A DNA stretch of 64,000 bases from positions 186,001 through 250,000 of the forward strand of contig WHUZ01000012.1 of the NCBI GenBank assembly GCA_015179045.1, written 5' to 3'. Below are positions 21,009 to 34,989 of the stretch, piece after piece. A program made the position numbers and the translations under genes. This DNA is from Kalaharituber pfeilii (lineage: Eukaryota > Ascomycota > Pezizomycetes > Pezizales > Pezizaceae). Position 1 is the first letter of the stretch. Each line of letters opens with the position of its first letter. Below the pieces are notes generated by a model. It searched no databases. It had not been told where the DNA came from and worked only from the letters and a program-made list of their open reading frames with translations.

Positions 21009-24000
21009 ATGACATCTAGTGGATTTGGCGGCATAAATACACACAAGTCACCTTCGCCAGAACCAATACCATTACAAAATCTTCGACCACCAGATGATGG
21101 CGATGAGGATGATAGAAGTAACGTAGGCACTCGAAGAGGAGGAGTCGGGTTTGGGAGTGGGGGTATGCTTGGCGTCCCTTCAGTGGGTGGCTCAAGAGGA
21201 GGAGGAGGAGGAGGAGGTGGTGGCGGAGGACTAGGCTTGAGTGATGGAACTTCAAACGTAGGTTTTGGTTCTGGATTCGGCGGCAGTTTCACTCCACAGG
21301 CTACTCTTTCTCCAGATGTAGCTAGAACAAGGAATTCACTTCGCCCTGGTGGCTTTGGTGACATTGGGAGGAGATTGTCTACAAGCTTGCATCTGCAAAG
21401 TGCCCAAAATCCATTTCAGAAGGCGAGCTTTGAAAGTAGATTTAGTGGCGTAGGTGAGCCTTTCGTTGGACGCCGTGGAAGCGTTCATGGGGTCGCAGAA
21501 ATAAAGACAACGAAGCTTGACATTAATGACGATGATGATGACGATGATGATATCCCACCGCCTACAGCTTTCCGAGAAGGATTATTTGAAGCATTGGGTG
21601 TTGGTGAAGATGGAAGTGTTGGCGGGAATAGAAGAGGCAGCTGGTTGCCTGGTCTTGATGCAACGGAAGATATTTCGCCATGGGCAGTAGGGCCAGACTC
21701 AGTTGTTGATGTTGATGAGGATGATAACGCCCCGCTTACGGATTCGAGGAATATGCAACCGATGGCTGGATCAACGCTGAAGCTCGAAATACCCAATATT
21801 GGCGGGTATCTGTCACCGCAGGCTTCTCCAGGATTTAGCGACCCTTTTGGAGGAGGGGGACGGCTTGGGGATGATTTGAATAATGCAGAGCAGGGTCTTG
21901 GTCGGTCAGCATCAATATCAAGACGCAGATCGCTCTCTCCAGCGCAGGCAGGAGCATCTAGTCTTCGGAGACTGTCAACGGCTGTTGGCGCCATATCTCA
22001 ACGTGTTGTCAATCTGGGTAATGACCCCACTGCAGTGGACCAAACAATACGGCGTAAGTCGTCTACGAAGGAACATAATATGCCCCCCGGTTCCCCGCTT
22101 CAGTCCTTGCGAGAAGATCACATTGATATTCCCCTGGATGAACCACAGGAAAAGCCTGAATCCCCAGGAAAGCCAATGCGTCATGTCCCTCATTACCCAC
22201 ATAGACCATTTCCAGAACGTCTGTGGCGGCAGGAGCAGCCAAATCCGCTGAAAGGAGTAAGCCTAAAGATATTTGGACCTGATAACTGGCTTAGATTGCG
22301 GCTTTGTGGGATACTGGTGCATCCGTAAGTTTCTTGTCTGTCTCTCGATACGAGGTCACTAACGTATCTGATTTCTTGGACCATTAGTGCAACGGAGCCT
22401 ATAATTCTTCTCTTGATCGTCATACAGTTGATACTTCTAACTATTGATGCTGTGCCTAGCGTTTATTCGGATCCGCGAGCTAAGAGCTGGGGAACGTCAA
22501 ATATTGACTTTGCCATGCTTGTGCTGTTCATAGTATACACGTAAGTATCATCTACACAGAATAATTACGTAGTTTGAGCTGCTGACCAGCTTTTCTCAGT
22601 CTTGAGGTTATTGCTCGTTCAATTGTTTCTGGATTTATCGTAAACCCCCGAAGGCAACAGGGGTGGAGGAGAAAATTAGTTTTAAAGAGCGGGTGATAAA
22701 GAAGACCAAAGAGTTATTTTCTCCGCGAAAGCAATTTGACACTGCTCCAACGTCTTCAGAGCCTTTGGGGCCTTCACTTTTACGTTCCATTACCAACCTT
22801 CCGTTGGCTGACGGTCAACCGGCAAATACACAATCGCAGCAACGTTATCGGTTGGCTCGACGGGCTTTTCTCAGGCATTCTTTTAATAGGCTTGATTTCG
22901 TTGCCGTCTGCTCATACTGGATTTCCTTGGCACTCACGCTTAGCAATTATGAAGCTGAGAAGCATCTTTATCTTTTCAGGATGATGAGCTGTTTAAGGAT
23001 TTTGAGACTACTTGGGATAACAAGTGGCACGTCCGTAATTCTCAGAAGTTTAAAAAAGGCTGCTCCTTTGCTTGTCAATGTCATGGTGTTGATTGGTTTC
23101 TTTTGGTATGCGGTCAGAATACAGATTATGATATCGAGACTAACGTTGTATAAAGGCTCATTTTTGCAATAATTGGCGTCCAAAGCTTCAAAAGCTCCTT
23201 TAGGCGTAATTGCGTGTGGGTTGGTAAGTTCATGGAAGTTTGTCAGTCTGCCGTCAGTAATTACTGAAATATTATTCTTTTACAGACCCCCTTGGTGTAC
23301 AAGCAAACTATACACAGACGTTTCAGTTTTGCGGCGGTCATATCAACTCTGTAACTGGGGAAACTGAAGCCTTTATCCTGCCGGACGGGAGCTTCGGGGC
23401 ACAACATCCTAAGGGGTATATATGTCCTCTTAACTCTTATTGTGTGCTAGGCGACAATCCGTTTGGGAATACAGTGTCCTTTGATGACATCCTACATTCA
23501 CTGGAGTTGGTCTTTGTCATTATGACAAATAACACTTTCTCTCAATTGATGTATTATACTGCTGACAGTGATTATTTGGTCGCTGTATTGTGTAAGTTGG
23601 CACATTTACTCTGCATTTTGCGGTTTGGCTAATGTCAGGAATATGACAGTCTTCGCTTTTGGGTAGGTCGTGCTTTGAGTTTGACGTGCAAGAGCAAAGT
23701 TAATACTATGTTCAGAATCGTGATTTTGGCTTTCTGGCTTGTGAATTTGGTAAGTGTATAGCAACATTTTAGACGTAAACTTCTAGCTGACATCCTATAT
23801 TAGCTGGTTGCAGTCATTACATCTTCGTTTCAGATCATTCGAGAAGAGTCGAAAACTAGTGCATTCACGGCAAATGAGGAGTGGGTGCTGCTCCTGGTAT
23901 ATTCATAATTTACATTTGCTAAGCAATATTGCGATACAGTGAGTCTCTCGATAAAAAAGAGCCTGGAATGGAAGGGCGAATGAGCAAGCTTAGGCGCTTT

Positions 24001-27000
24001 TATGAAAGGACTTTCTGGATATGGATACTAGTCATAAGTGGCGGATTCCTAGCCCAGGCCTTTCGTAGAGCAAATCTTCCACCTGATGAAGAGAGAGCTT
24101 TGGATACGATTGAATTGGGTGTTACCCTCACGCTGCTCTTCGAGATTCTTTTCAGGTTGCTATGCAAATGGCGCGGATTCTACAAAAGCAAGCAAAACAT
24201 GGTCGACACATTTCTCGTCATCATTACCCTAATAATGCAGATTCCTGCTGTGCGTCAATCGGGCAAACCATATAGCTGGTTAACCATATTTCAAATCTTG
24301 CGAGTATACAGAGTGGTCTGGGCACTACCTGTGACCCGTAATCTTCTTGTATGTTACGCTTCTACTTCTGCTGTTTCGCTTGCAGCTGATAAAATTTTAG
24401 GCGCGTGTATTGGGCAACGTTTCTGGCTTGCTCAATTTGATACTCTTCGTGCTTCTACTCACATATCTATGTGCCATCTTTGCCGTACAACTCGTCAGAG
24501 GCGACATCCCGCAGCAGGATGAGGACGGCGAACCAATACGGATATCCTTTTTCACTATTTATAATGCCTTTTTAGGCATGTACCAGGTGTTCTCGAGTGA
24601 GAATTGGACGGATGTGCTATATAATGCTACTCAGTATCAGTTGCCCTATAAAGTTGGTTGGATCAGTGCTATATTTTTTATTGGATGGTTCATTTTATCC
24701 AACTTCGTCGTCCTGAATATGTTCATTGCTGTCATTCAGGAGAACTTTGATGTTTCGGAGGATGATAAGCGGATGTTTCAAGTTAAAGCATTTCTGGCAA
24801 GAAGAGATTTGGGCAGAGCAGCAGTAACGTTTGTGATTCTGAGTTTGACAGATTTCGACATGGCGCAAGCTAATACACGGCGTACAGCTTTTCCCTAGGG
24901 TCCATGTTTCGTCGTAGACAGAAGGATCCCTCCGAAAATAGATCAGCAGCTGTGGAGATGTTGACAAAGGAAAATGTCGTGGATACGTTCTTAGATGAGC
25001 AGGCTAGGCGAATATCTGTAGGTATCTGGAGTTGTAGACTTGAAAGGGATCACAGCTGACAAAGGGCTGGTAGCCTCCTCGAGCAGTACCACTGCACCAA
25101 GCCCCTGGATCCGGTGAGGGAAGCGTAGAGTCAAAACTGTCGCTGACGCGAGCCTGGGATCGCCTCACTGGTTTCCGGCGCCAAAAGGAGGTCAATCCGT
25201 TTTATTCTCAACCTGTGTAAGTTGTGCTACTTTTATATCCACGAGCAAGATGACTGATTGCTTCTAGGCTCTCACAAACTCATCAGGATTTAGCACTGAG
25301 TGCGATGGCCCAAGAGGTTGTTTCTGCACAGGAGAGATTAAAACGAGCGCAGCGAGAATACCTACGCAAGCACCCCAATTATAATGTCTCCTTGTTCATC
25401 TTTAAGCCTAGTAATCCGATCAGACGAATGTGTCAGCGCATAGTATGGCCTGCACGTGGAAACGTCCGTTATGATGGGCTGCCGCCTTTTCGTTCAGCTT
25501 GGCTTATATTCTCATCCATCATCTACGCTGCAATCGTCATAATGGTTGTCCTTGCGTGTGTCACAACGCCAATGTACCAAAAACAATACTTTGAGGAGCA
25601 TGGGCCTAGTTTAAGAAACTGGTTCACATTTGCCGATCTTGGGTTTGCCGCGCTGTTCACCTTGGAGGCTATCATCAAGATTATTGCAGACGGCCTCATT
25701 TGGACTCCCAATGCGTATTTGAGAGGGTCTTGGGGTATTATAGATTGCGTTGTGTTGATTACTTTGTGGATCAGTGTCTTATCATCTCTGCGAGAGGAAG
25801 GTGATATTTCGAGGACTGTTGGGGCATTCAAGGCTTTGCGTGCTCTTAGACTGCTCAATATCAGTGATAGCGCAAGAGATACATTTCACTCTGTTATTGT
25901 GGTGGGAGGGCAGAAGATTATTTCGGCAAGTTATCCTGGATGTTTTCAGGGATGTATTGTACTGACTAAGTTTCACATAGGCTGCATTTGTTTCGCTCAG
26001 TTTGATTATTCCTTTTGCTGTTTATGGAGTCAACTTATTCGCTGGGCAGCTCGACAGTTGCAATGATGGCTCTTCATCAATAAAAAATCTCACAGACTGT
26101 GTCCATGAGTATGTGAGTCAGCCTTTCGGATGGGATGTCCTTGCGCCAAGAGCGGTCCAGAATCCATATGCCAATTTCGATAATTTTGGGAGCTCGTTAT
26201 TCATCCTCTTCCAGATTGTGTCTCAAGAGGGCTGGACGGACGTTTCGTGGAGCGCATCTAGTATTGTTGGGAAGGGGATGCAACCACAGCCGTTTGCCGC
26301 ACAGGGTAATGCTTTGTTCTTTGTAGCATTCAATTTGCTTGGTGCAGTTTTTGTCTTGGTAAGTATTTGCTATTATGATAACCTTGCTCAAACTGGCCAT
26401 TAGCTGAACGAAATAATTCTTCCAGACATTGTTTGTTTCTGTCTTTATGCGCAATTACACAGAACAAACTGGCGTTGCTTACCTGACATCTGATCAACGC
26501 TCGTGGCTTGAATTGAGGAAACTTCTCCGTCAAATCTCCCCTTCAAAGCGTCCACCAAATAGCCCCAATGAAAAGTGGAAAAGCTGGTGTTATCGAATGG
26601 CTACGGATAAACGTTCTTCATGGCAGAAAGCAATGACTTGGGTTATGGGCCTTCACGCCATATTACTGCTGTTGGAGTACTATCCGTCACCGAAATCCCT
26701 GGATCTTTTCAGGGATATATTGTTCTTACTATTCACAATAGTCTTTGCGTTCAATATCGTGGTGAGAGTGGTTGGTTTGACATGGAGTAGGATATTGAGA
26801 AGTAGTTGGGATATATACGGTCTCATTTCTGTGGGAGGAGCGTATATCACCACGATACTCCTTCTGGCCGGCTATGAGAACAGGACTTTTATTCAGCTGC
26901 AGAAGCTGTTCTTGGTCTCGGTGAGATACATATATCTTATGCGTTACATATTTGAGGTATACTAATTCTGCTTAACGTGCATAGATTGTATTAATGTTGA

Positions 27001-28831
27001 TTCCGAGAAACAATCAACTTGACCACCTCTTTAAGACAGCAGCGTAAGTGTTTATTGATTCAAATTCAAGGGCTCTGCTAACGTTCCATTCGTGTAGGGC
27101 ATCATTGACTGCCATCGGCAGTCTTCTAGCGACATGGTTCGTTCTGTTTTTGGTATATGCAATTGCTCTCACACAAACATTTGGTACGCTCAGGTAGCAA
27201 TCTAATATGTGATTCAACTGCTAATAATAATAATTTACAGGCCTCACAAAAATAGGACCAAATGGCAATGGGAATATAAATTTCAGAACTGTTCCTAAAG
27301 CCTTGATCCTACTGTTCAAGATGAGTTGCGGGGAGGGATGGAATGCAATCATGAGTGACTTTGAGCTTTCCGAACCGTTCTGCGTCCGCGGGGATAGCTT
27401 CCTTGAGACGGACTGCGGTAGTAAAGGGTATGCTCGTGCTCTGTTTGTGTCGTGGAATATTGTTAGCATGTATATCTTTGTGAGCTTGGTAAGTACCTTC
27501 ACTCTCCTAAATAGTAATTTTGGTACGATCCTAACATTGTAATTAGTTTGTGTCTCTCATTTTCGAGAGTTTCAGTTACGTGTACCAGCGTTCGGGTAGC
27601 ATTTCTTCTGTCTCCAGAGACGAAACACGTGCATTCAAATATGCTTGGGCAAAGTTCGATCCCGATGGTACTGGATATATTTCTAAGGAGGATTTTCCCA
27701 AGTTGCTGGGCCACCTGAAGGGGATATTCTCAATGCGCATCTACGAAGACAACTTCACTATCAAGAGTATCCTCGACGATTGTCGAACTGACGCAACTGG
27801 TTACGGGATCGTTGATGGGGTGGATTTGGATGCGTTGAATAGGAGGCTATCTTGTTTGCCATTAGCTAAAATTCGCAAACAAAGGCTCTTGTTCAACCTT
27901 TTTTTCGAAGAATGCATGGTGACCGCCGATAGAGACCTTGGGGTTTCTTTCAATCAACTTCTGATCACTCTTGCTCATTACAGGATTATCAATGATAGTA
28001 AGAGTTTAAGGTCAGTGGAAATTTGAATTGGAGTATAAGTAGGTATGTTAAGCTAACGTATGGTTTATCACAGATTGGAAGAGTTTTTGCGCAGGCGTTG
28101 GCGAATGCAGAAAGTCGAAGACCAGGTCAAACGCAACACTGTTAGAGGGTTCTTTATGACACTGTATGCCATACCTTCATTTAATCTCTCTGTAACTGCA
28201 GGTGTCATGCTTACGTGCGGCTAACCTTGCCCCCAATAGGTACTGGAGCAAGCGATACAACGCAATGAAAGAGTCTAGTGGATCAATGAGAAGGCCCAGC
28301 GTGTGGGATGGCAGTTCCATGGGTAACAATTACTCATCTAACTTAACAGCGCCATCGCCAGGAGTTCCCCAGATTTTCGTAGATAACAACGCGGTATCTG
28401 AATCTCCTCCACGCTTGCGGCCACTTGTCTTGGATGGGATATCGAACTTCTCGACCAGCAACAGGCCACAACTGGGTATCATTGTTAGCCCGGCTGAAGA
28501 TGATAATGGACCCCACTCCCCAAGCGGTAGCCCAGGCCAGAGCATGCCGGGGACACCGCAACATTTGAGTCCAACAGGCAGCCCACGGCACAGTCCGGTG
28601 ACAGAAGATCCTCCTAGTAGCATTGCAACAGGCCGCGCAATTTCCGCCCACAGTGCACTCGAGGACGCCCTTGACTCCTCAGAATGGGGCCGACAAATAC
28701 GCTCTTACGTTTCCCGATCCCCGAGCAGTGCTGGACTGAGGAATCGATCAACGAGCAACGCAACAGTCAGAGAGCGGAGTCGAGAACGGAGTCGGTCTCC
28801 TACGTCCCCTCGCGGGTTTCGCTTACCTTGA
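21009..28831 (+). CDS. cch1: Cch1-type high-affinity voltage-gated calcium channel alpha subunit
   Basis: Twenty-one exons were assembled by hand, with phases that close over 2217 codons. Boundaries: 21009-22324, 22388-22540, 22600-23105, 23156-23223, 23286-23591, 23650-23662, 23717-23750, 23804-23880, 23940-24348, 24401-24828, 24888-25017, 25074-25216, 25268-25925, 25981-26358, 26426-26920, 26985-27043, 27098-27183, 27241-27488, 27547-28010, 28074-28163, 28240-28831. A long cytoplasmic N-terminus has Gly and Asp tracts. Four six-helix repeats follow, with pore loops MTNNTFSQLMY, FSSENWTDVLY, VSQEGWTDVSW and MSCGEGWNAIM. After repeat IV there is an EF-hand-like loop (DPDGTGYI) and a Ser/Pro-rich tail. 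The plasma-membrane channel works with Mid1 in calcium influx (family knowledge). Exon 3 needs one extra C at 22645-22649 to stay in frame. Intron 13 is GC-AG and exon 6 is 13 nt. The start is the first ATG in frame; an upstream TTG at 20955 was rejected. Confidence 0.95.
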
Positions 28832-30963
28832 TTGGGGAAGGAAAGATGGGGAGAAGTTCTGAAAAGAGTCCGGTTTCAACATTGGAATCTTCTATAGATT
28901 CCTTTACTTCAATTTCCCTTCTAATTTTTTTCTTACTTTTCTCTCAGTGTGCTTTACTACTACTTGGTTTATGTCTGATCCTGTCTCTTTACGGTGTCCT
29001 CGGCGCATTTTTCAATTTGCTTCTCCTGGCAAAACTTTCTGTTTCTGGCATTTTATAGGGTTTGACAAGACTAGACTTTCTACTTTGCTTCCGTGTATCT
29101 CATTAATAATCCTCCCTGCCCTTGATTCTGTTCGTCTTGTGTGTATGCGTTTTTTTAATATGATTTTTAGTATGCAAGGTGTTGTATCATGTTCTTCGCT
29201 TCGCTTCTCCATAGTCCTCGAAAGTCGAGCTGGTGGACGTTTCACTTCTGCTTCTGCTTAGTGTTCTACTTTGTAATACAGGGGGGCTTGGGGATGTTAG
29301 GGAGGGGGTTAAGGGTGGTACAATAGATCGGGGGGATTACTATTCGCCCTGATGGGGGCCGGTAAGCACCGATTGCAAAAAAATTATTTCTGTAGAAGAA
29401 AAATTTTGATAATTCTTTTTTACTTTTTTTACTTTTTATCCTTCGGTACCTCGTGCCCATTTAGCACGAGAACACTTTTAACTTTCGTTTATTTTCTCTT
29501 TTGTATTCGATTATTTATGATATAATAGCAATTCCATGGCTGTGTAAGCGGAGAAAGATGATTAGAAAAATCAGAAGTTTGACTAACGAGATACATACGA
29601 GGTTTGGAAATGTCTATCCTGACGTTCCCCCCACACACACAACGTCCTCACGTCAAACAGGGATGAACACTTGTCCCCCACCCCATGGTGCCCTCAGCTC
29701 CACGCACAGGCTTTCTAGAACCTGGCAACGCATATGATAGCCGAAAGGGCCAATCAATCAATTGGTCAAAGGCCGACGTAAGGGGCCATGTTGCAATTAG
29801 TGTTAGATATGTCAAAGTGGACGAGGGTCGAATTGATGGGCGTTTCAGACTGGATCCATTGCACATGGTGGAAGGTTGAGCAGCCCACTGTTTAGAGTGA
29901 GTGCTACAGTACTCGTACACGTCAAGTGTTCACAAAGAGATGATGCGGATACGATACGAGGCGACTCGATGCAAGTGGGGATGCTGATGTGAGATATGAT
30001 ACAGTTGAGTCGTACAGCATTTCTTCACGAGTTGCCACTTGAGAGAAGTACCCGCCAGTTTGATACCTGCATTACATGGGCGCCTTGCTTGCAGGGGCGT
30101 TTCGACCCCCATAGAACCTCATCCTACTCGGGAATTGTGACGATAAACCTATAGCATATGTCATACTAAGACCCCTACCGTATACTCGCGTTCTTATCTT
30201 CCGTGCCTTACTCTACGTTCCGATTCGCGATGCAATAGCATAGAGAATCAGGAAAAGCCTGATCCTATCCAATTTATCCCACACATTCTGTATCAACCGC
30301 CCAGTCTCGGACCATCAAGCCCATTAAAGCGCTAGCTAGTAGTTCGCCATGCAGCAAAGACTCCCTCGTATGATGAGAAAATTATAAAACTACACACCTT
30401 CCTACCCTTAATCCAATTTCTTTCTATCCCAGCCCTCTCTTTCTCTTGTTGTTTTGTTATTTGCCGTCACTAGTTATTTTCCCCTCCTCCGCCCCTGAAC
30501 TTGACGCAGCACATTCCCGCGACACTTCCACTCTCGTTTCTTCTGCTCCATACGTACATCTTTTGCTGTGCAAAAAGACGTCATTAATTTCGATATTATA
30601 CCATAATTGCAAGCGTCAGCGCTTTGGCTTTGTCAGGAATATAGCAAGTCCAGTCTTGGGCGGGATACAGAGATATATCCCACGCAAGCTGTGAAAGATA
30701 TTGCCGCAGGGTCATCATCAGTCTGATCTGCAACGCAGAAAATTCTGAGCTGGATTGATTGGTTTGGAGGGAAGAAAGATAACAAGAGTGATCAAGGCTG
30801 AGCCTGCGGAGGAGGTACGAGAAGAGAGAAGGTAGTCCACATCGTGACTGATTGGCTTACCGTTTCTCTTGAATCGGACAAAGTCTAGACGACACCGAGC
30901 GGTCATTGAGCCTGCAGGCATATTCAATAACCTATCAAGGCGGATCAAATCAAACCAACAAAC
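28832..30963. other. Intergenic region downstream of cch1
   Basis: No gene is supported. T-rich stretches at 28920-28940 and 29400-29440 fit a 3' flank. A small hairpin at 29450-29473 (CTCGTGC/GCACGAG followed by AAC) resembles the termini of the repeat family at 41.9 kb. The promoter of the small gene at 30964 should lie at the right end. Confidence 0.5.
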
Positions 30964-31380
30964 ATGCACTTCCCGACCCTTCGCCTCCGTTCCTTTCGCA
31001 CCATTGCACGCGGCCACCGAGGCAATTCCCCAGCAACTACCGCCTCTACAGCCCGTACAAGTGTCACTACCAGCAGCACAAACCGTGACCGCTCCCCATC
31101 CACATCATCCACCAAATCTACCTTTTCCTCTCGTACTACAATCTATCCAATTGACCCTCCGCCTGCTGCATATCTCGAGCTCCCCTGGCGTTACCGCAGG
31201 TCAAGTAGAGGTGCTTTGAGAGACAAATGTATGTATCCGGGAGACGACTATGAGATGGAGGATCATGATGGGGAGGTAGAGGTACTGGAGCCGCGGCCCG
31301 AAAGGGTATATGTGAAGGGCTTGTGGGAGGCCATGATGATGAGTGCGGACGGGCCGATGGAAAGAGGTAGGGCGCTGTGA
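30964..31380 (+). CDS. Small hypothetical protein with possible mitochondrial presequence
   Basis: A 138-codon frame. The N-terminus MHFPTLRLRSFRTIARGHRG is Arg-rich without acids, like a mitochondrial targeting signal. A Ser/Thr-rich linker follows, then YPIDPPPAAYLELPWRYRRSSRG and an acidic C-terminal part ending VYVKGLWEAMMMSADGPMERGRAL. The C-terminal half reads like a genuine structured domain, but I do not recognise a family. A competing frame (30869-31219) overlaps and looks less protein-like. Upstream exons are possible. Confidence 0.4.
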   Translation: MHFPTLRLRSFRTIARGHRGNSPATTASTARTSVTTSSTNRDRSPSTSSTKSTFSSRTTIYPIDPPPAAYLELPWRYRRSSRGALRDKCMYPGDDYEMEDHDGEVEVLEPRPERVYVKGLWEAMMMSADGPMERGRAL

Positions 31381-33029
31381 CCCTCGAATATGATGTCTGT
31401 CATATTAGTCTTGGTCATCAGAGGGAATGCCGCACAAGACAGTATTCTGGGGCTGTGGTGTCAATTGAAGCTTTATTATTTTCAGGATTTTGATATTCTA
31501 TCTTTTTTTTTTTTTTTTTTTAATACTTGACTTGCCCTTAGCTCATTCCTTCTGGACCAAAGCCGTCCATCACTAGACGAACAGCCATAGGGGAGCAGTC
31601 TCCAATTACCATTTATTCTCATTCATGATCCTTTTTACCGTAAATCCTTCTTAACGTCCCTGTTTCTGAAGTTCTCTATGCACCTTATGGTAATGTTAGG
31701 AAGGGGTCTGGGGTGTTTGGGGTTTCTTGAGGATTGTTATTTTTCTCCTCAATTTTGTATTTTTATTTATTTTCCCCGCTTCACGGTAGATTCGGATTCA
31801 GTATATTACAATAAATGTATATGGCGTTAAGAAGATGTGAGCTCTTTGTCTTTATTCTTGTTTAAATGGAAATGATGGTAAAGGAGCTTAGGAGTTATGT
31901 GTTCTCGTGCCCTTCGAATGTTAACAACTTTCTCCACCACCAACAACTCCATCACCTCTTTAAACCCATCCCCTTACTCACCCCTCTGCAACCACCCCTC
32001 TGCCCTTTCCTCTCCCTCAATCGCACCCCCTCTTCTCCCACCTATCAATCACACACCTCTCCAAGAGTCCCTCCGACGGCCCCTCTAGCAAATAGCAACT
32101 TCTCCACTTCCATCCTCCCATCCCGCCACCTCTTCATCAACTCTCCAGCAGCCACTCCAACGAGCCCTTCAACAGATCTTCTAATAACACGACTTACTCC
32201 TTTGTAGGTCGACTACTCCCATGTGCTTTTGTTGTATAGTCTTTAGTTGTTTTATCTGGCAGTTTATCGTTTTTTTAAATACCCATTGAGGTTTTATACC
32301 AATGGCAGCTTTCTGGAGATCAATTGGTGGGTACACGGGGGACTTGAACTAGCGGGTAGGTACAGGGGGCTTTAGACAGGAACAGGTCTTCAAATATGGT
32401 CTTCGGAGGGATGCCTGGCTGAGCTGGGCGTGAATTCCAAAGCAAGATGTTGTGTTGCCTCGTTAAACAAAGAAAAAAAAAGAAAAAGAAAGAAACCCCG
32501 GGGTGCGCACTTGCTGGCAGCGATGTGCCAAAATTCTGTGAGCTCAGAGGCATACCGGAGAATCTTAAACATGCTGGTAAATGGGGCTTAGGAATTGTTG
32601 TTCTATGCCTTTACGAACGTAATGTAAGCTAACTCATACTTCCTGAATCGGCTCTTGGATGCTGAAGAAGCATACTGTATGATAAAGAGAAACATGATGC
32701 CAAAAATTTGTCAGCGTAAAGGCGAAAACAAATACCTACTTCTTTCCCTCCTGGATAAGAAGAGTTCTAACTGTTCTCCCCGACTACTTGTTTGGGAAGT
32801 AACTTAAAGTTGCTTATGTAATCAACTTCTGACCCAATGTGCTCAGGGTAATGGATGCCGATTTGTCTGAAACCGGCTTTACAGTAGCTTCACCTGATTC
32901 TTCGAAGAGACATGCTGGAGAAGGATGAGAAATGTCTAGCACATACGGCCGATAGTAAATAATCTAATATGCTAAACAGTAAGATACGAGAAAATACCTC
33001 CCCTTTCACAGATTCATCCGTGATCAATG
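31381..33029. other. Intergenic region
   Basis: No gene is supported. A T19-type tract occurs at 31503-31522. The frame at 31866-32207 is Pro/Ser/Thr low complexity and was not accepted. The right end is the 3' flank of trm8. Confidence 0.5.
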
Positions 33030-34261
<1,232 letters not shown>

Positions 34262-34989
34262 TGTTGACCCGAAAGAGAGTATATTTGTTAACGATGAGAA
34301 GGCTATTTAGCACCGCTGTCACCCTGGGACGTAGAAGCGCGTTAAAATGCCGCCGCGTGTTGATCGTAACAATCTGAAGTTAAGGTTGAGTATTTGTAAC
34401 GTCTACTGATAACTCAAATAGGACTTCCTCACGGACTCAGATGCCAAGATTTCAGATGCTTGGATCCCATACTTTAGCATATCCACAGTTAGTATGATGC
34501 CAAGTCCTCCAGCCACTTATTATGCCCTCATACTGGCTTGTGCCAAGCCACGCTGGGCCTGTGACCCATGCGCTCAAGCACATGATACTTACTCGCATAT
34601 TGCGACCAAACAGATCCACGACAAAATGTTTGGGATTTTACATACGAAAGGATTAAATATATGAAACAAAGGTTGTGGGTGCTGTTCTGCAGCGCTCGAT
34701 CAAGGGAAACTAGATCCTTCGATTCTGGACTGCTCAATTGTCATGAATAAAGTAGTTTTTGCTACCTCTGCTCTATATTAGCCTCATTATAGGTCATAGA
34801 TAAATAAGATGTAGTACTAGTTATACTCTGATCTCTCCTCTCTGAAATGCAGGGAGGCAAGAGTTAAAAAAATAAAAAGAGAAAAAAGGAATAAGATACA
34901 CCCCAGAATATGTAAAATCAGGCGAATGGAGAAAGGTACAAATAGAGTAACTCCAAGGCACACAAGGAAACCAACTTACAGCCATCATT
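34262..34989. other. Intergenic, between trm8 and taf6 (tandem, both minus)
   Basis: This 728-bp gap holds the trm8 promoter and the taf6 3' flank. No gene is supported in it. Confidence 0.6.

Noticed and set aside
22641..22661. A 21-nt GT-AG intron explaining the cch1 frame break
   Set aside because: It is far too short for splicing and, being a multiple of three, would not correct the frame; one missing C does.
31866..32207. 113-codon Pro/Ser/Thr-rich plus-strand frame
   Set aside because: Low-complexity pyrimidine-rich DNA with no domain or gene context.
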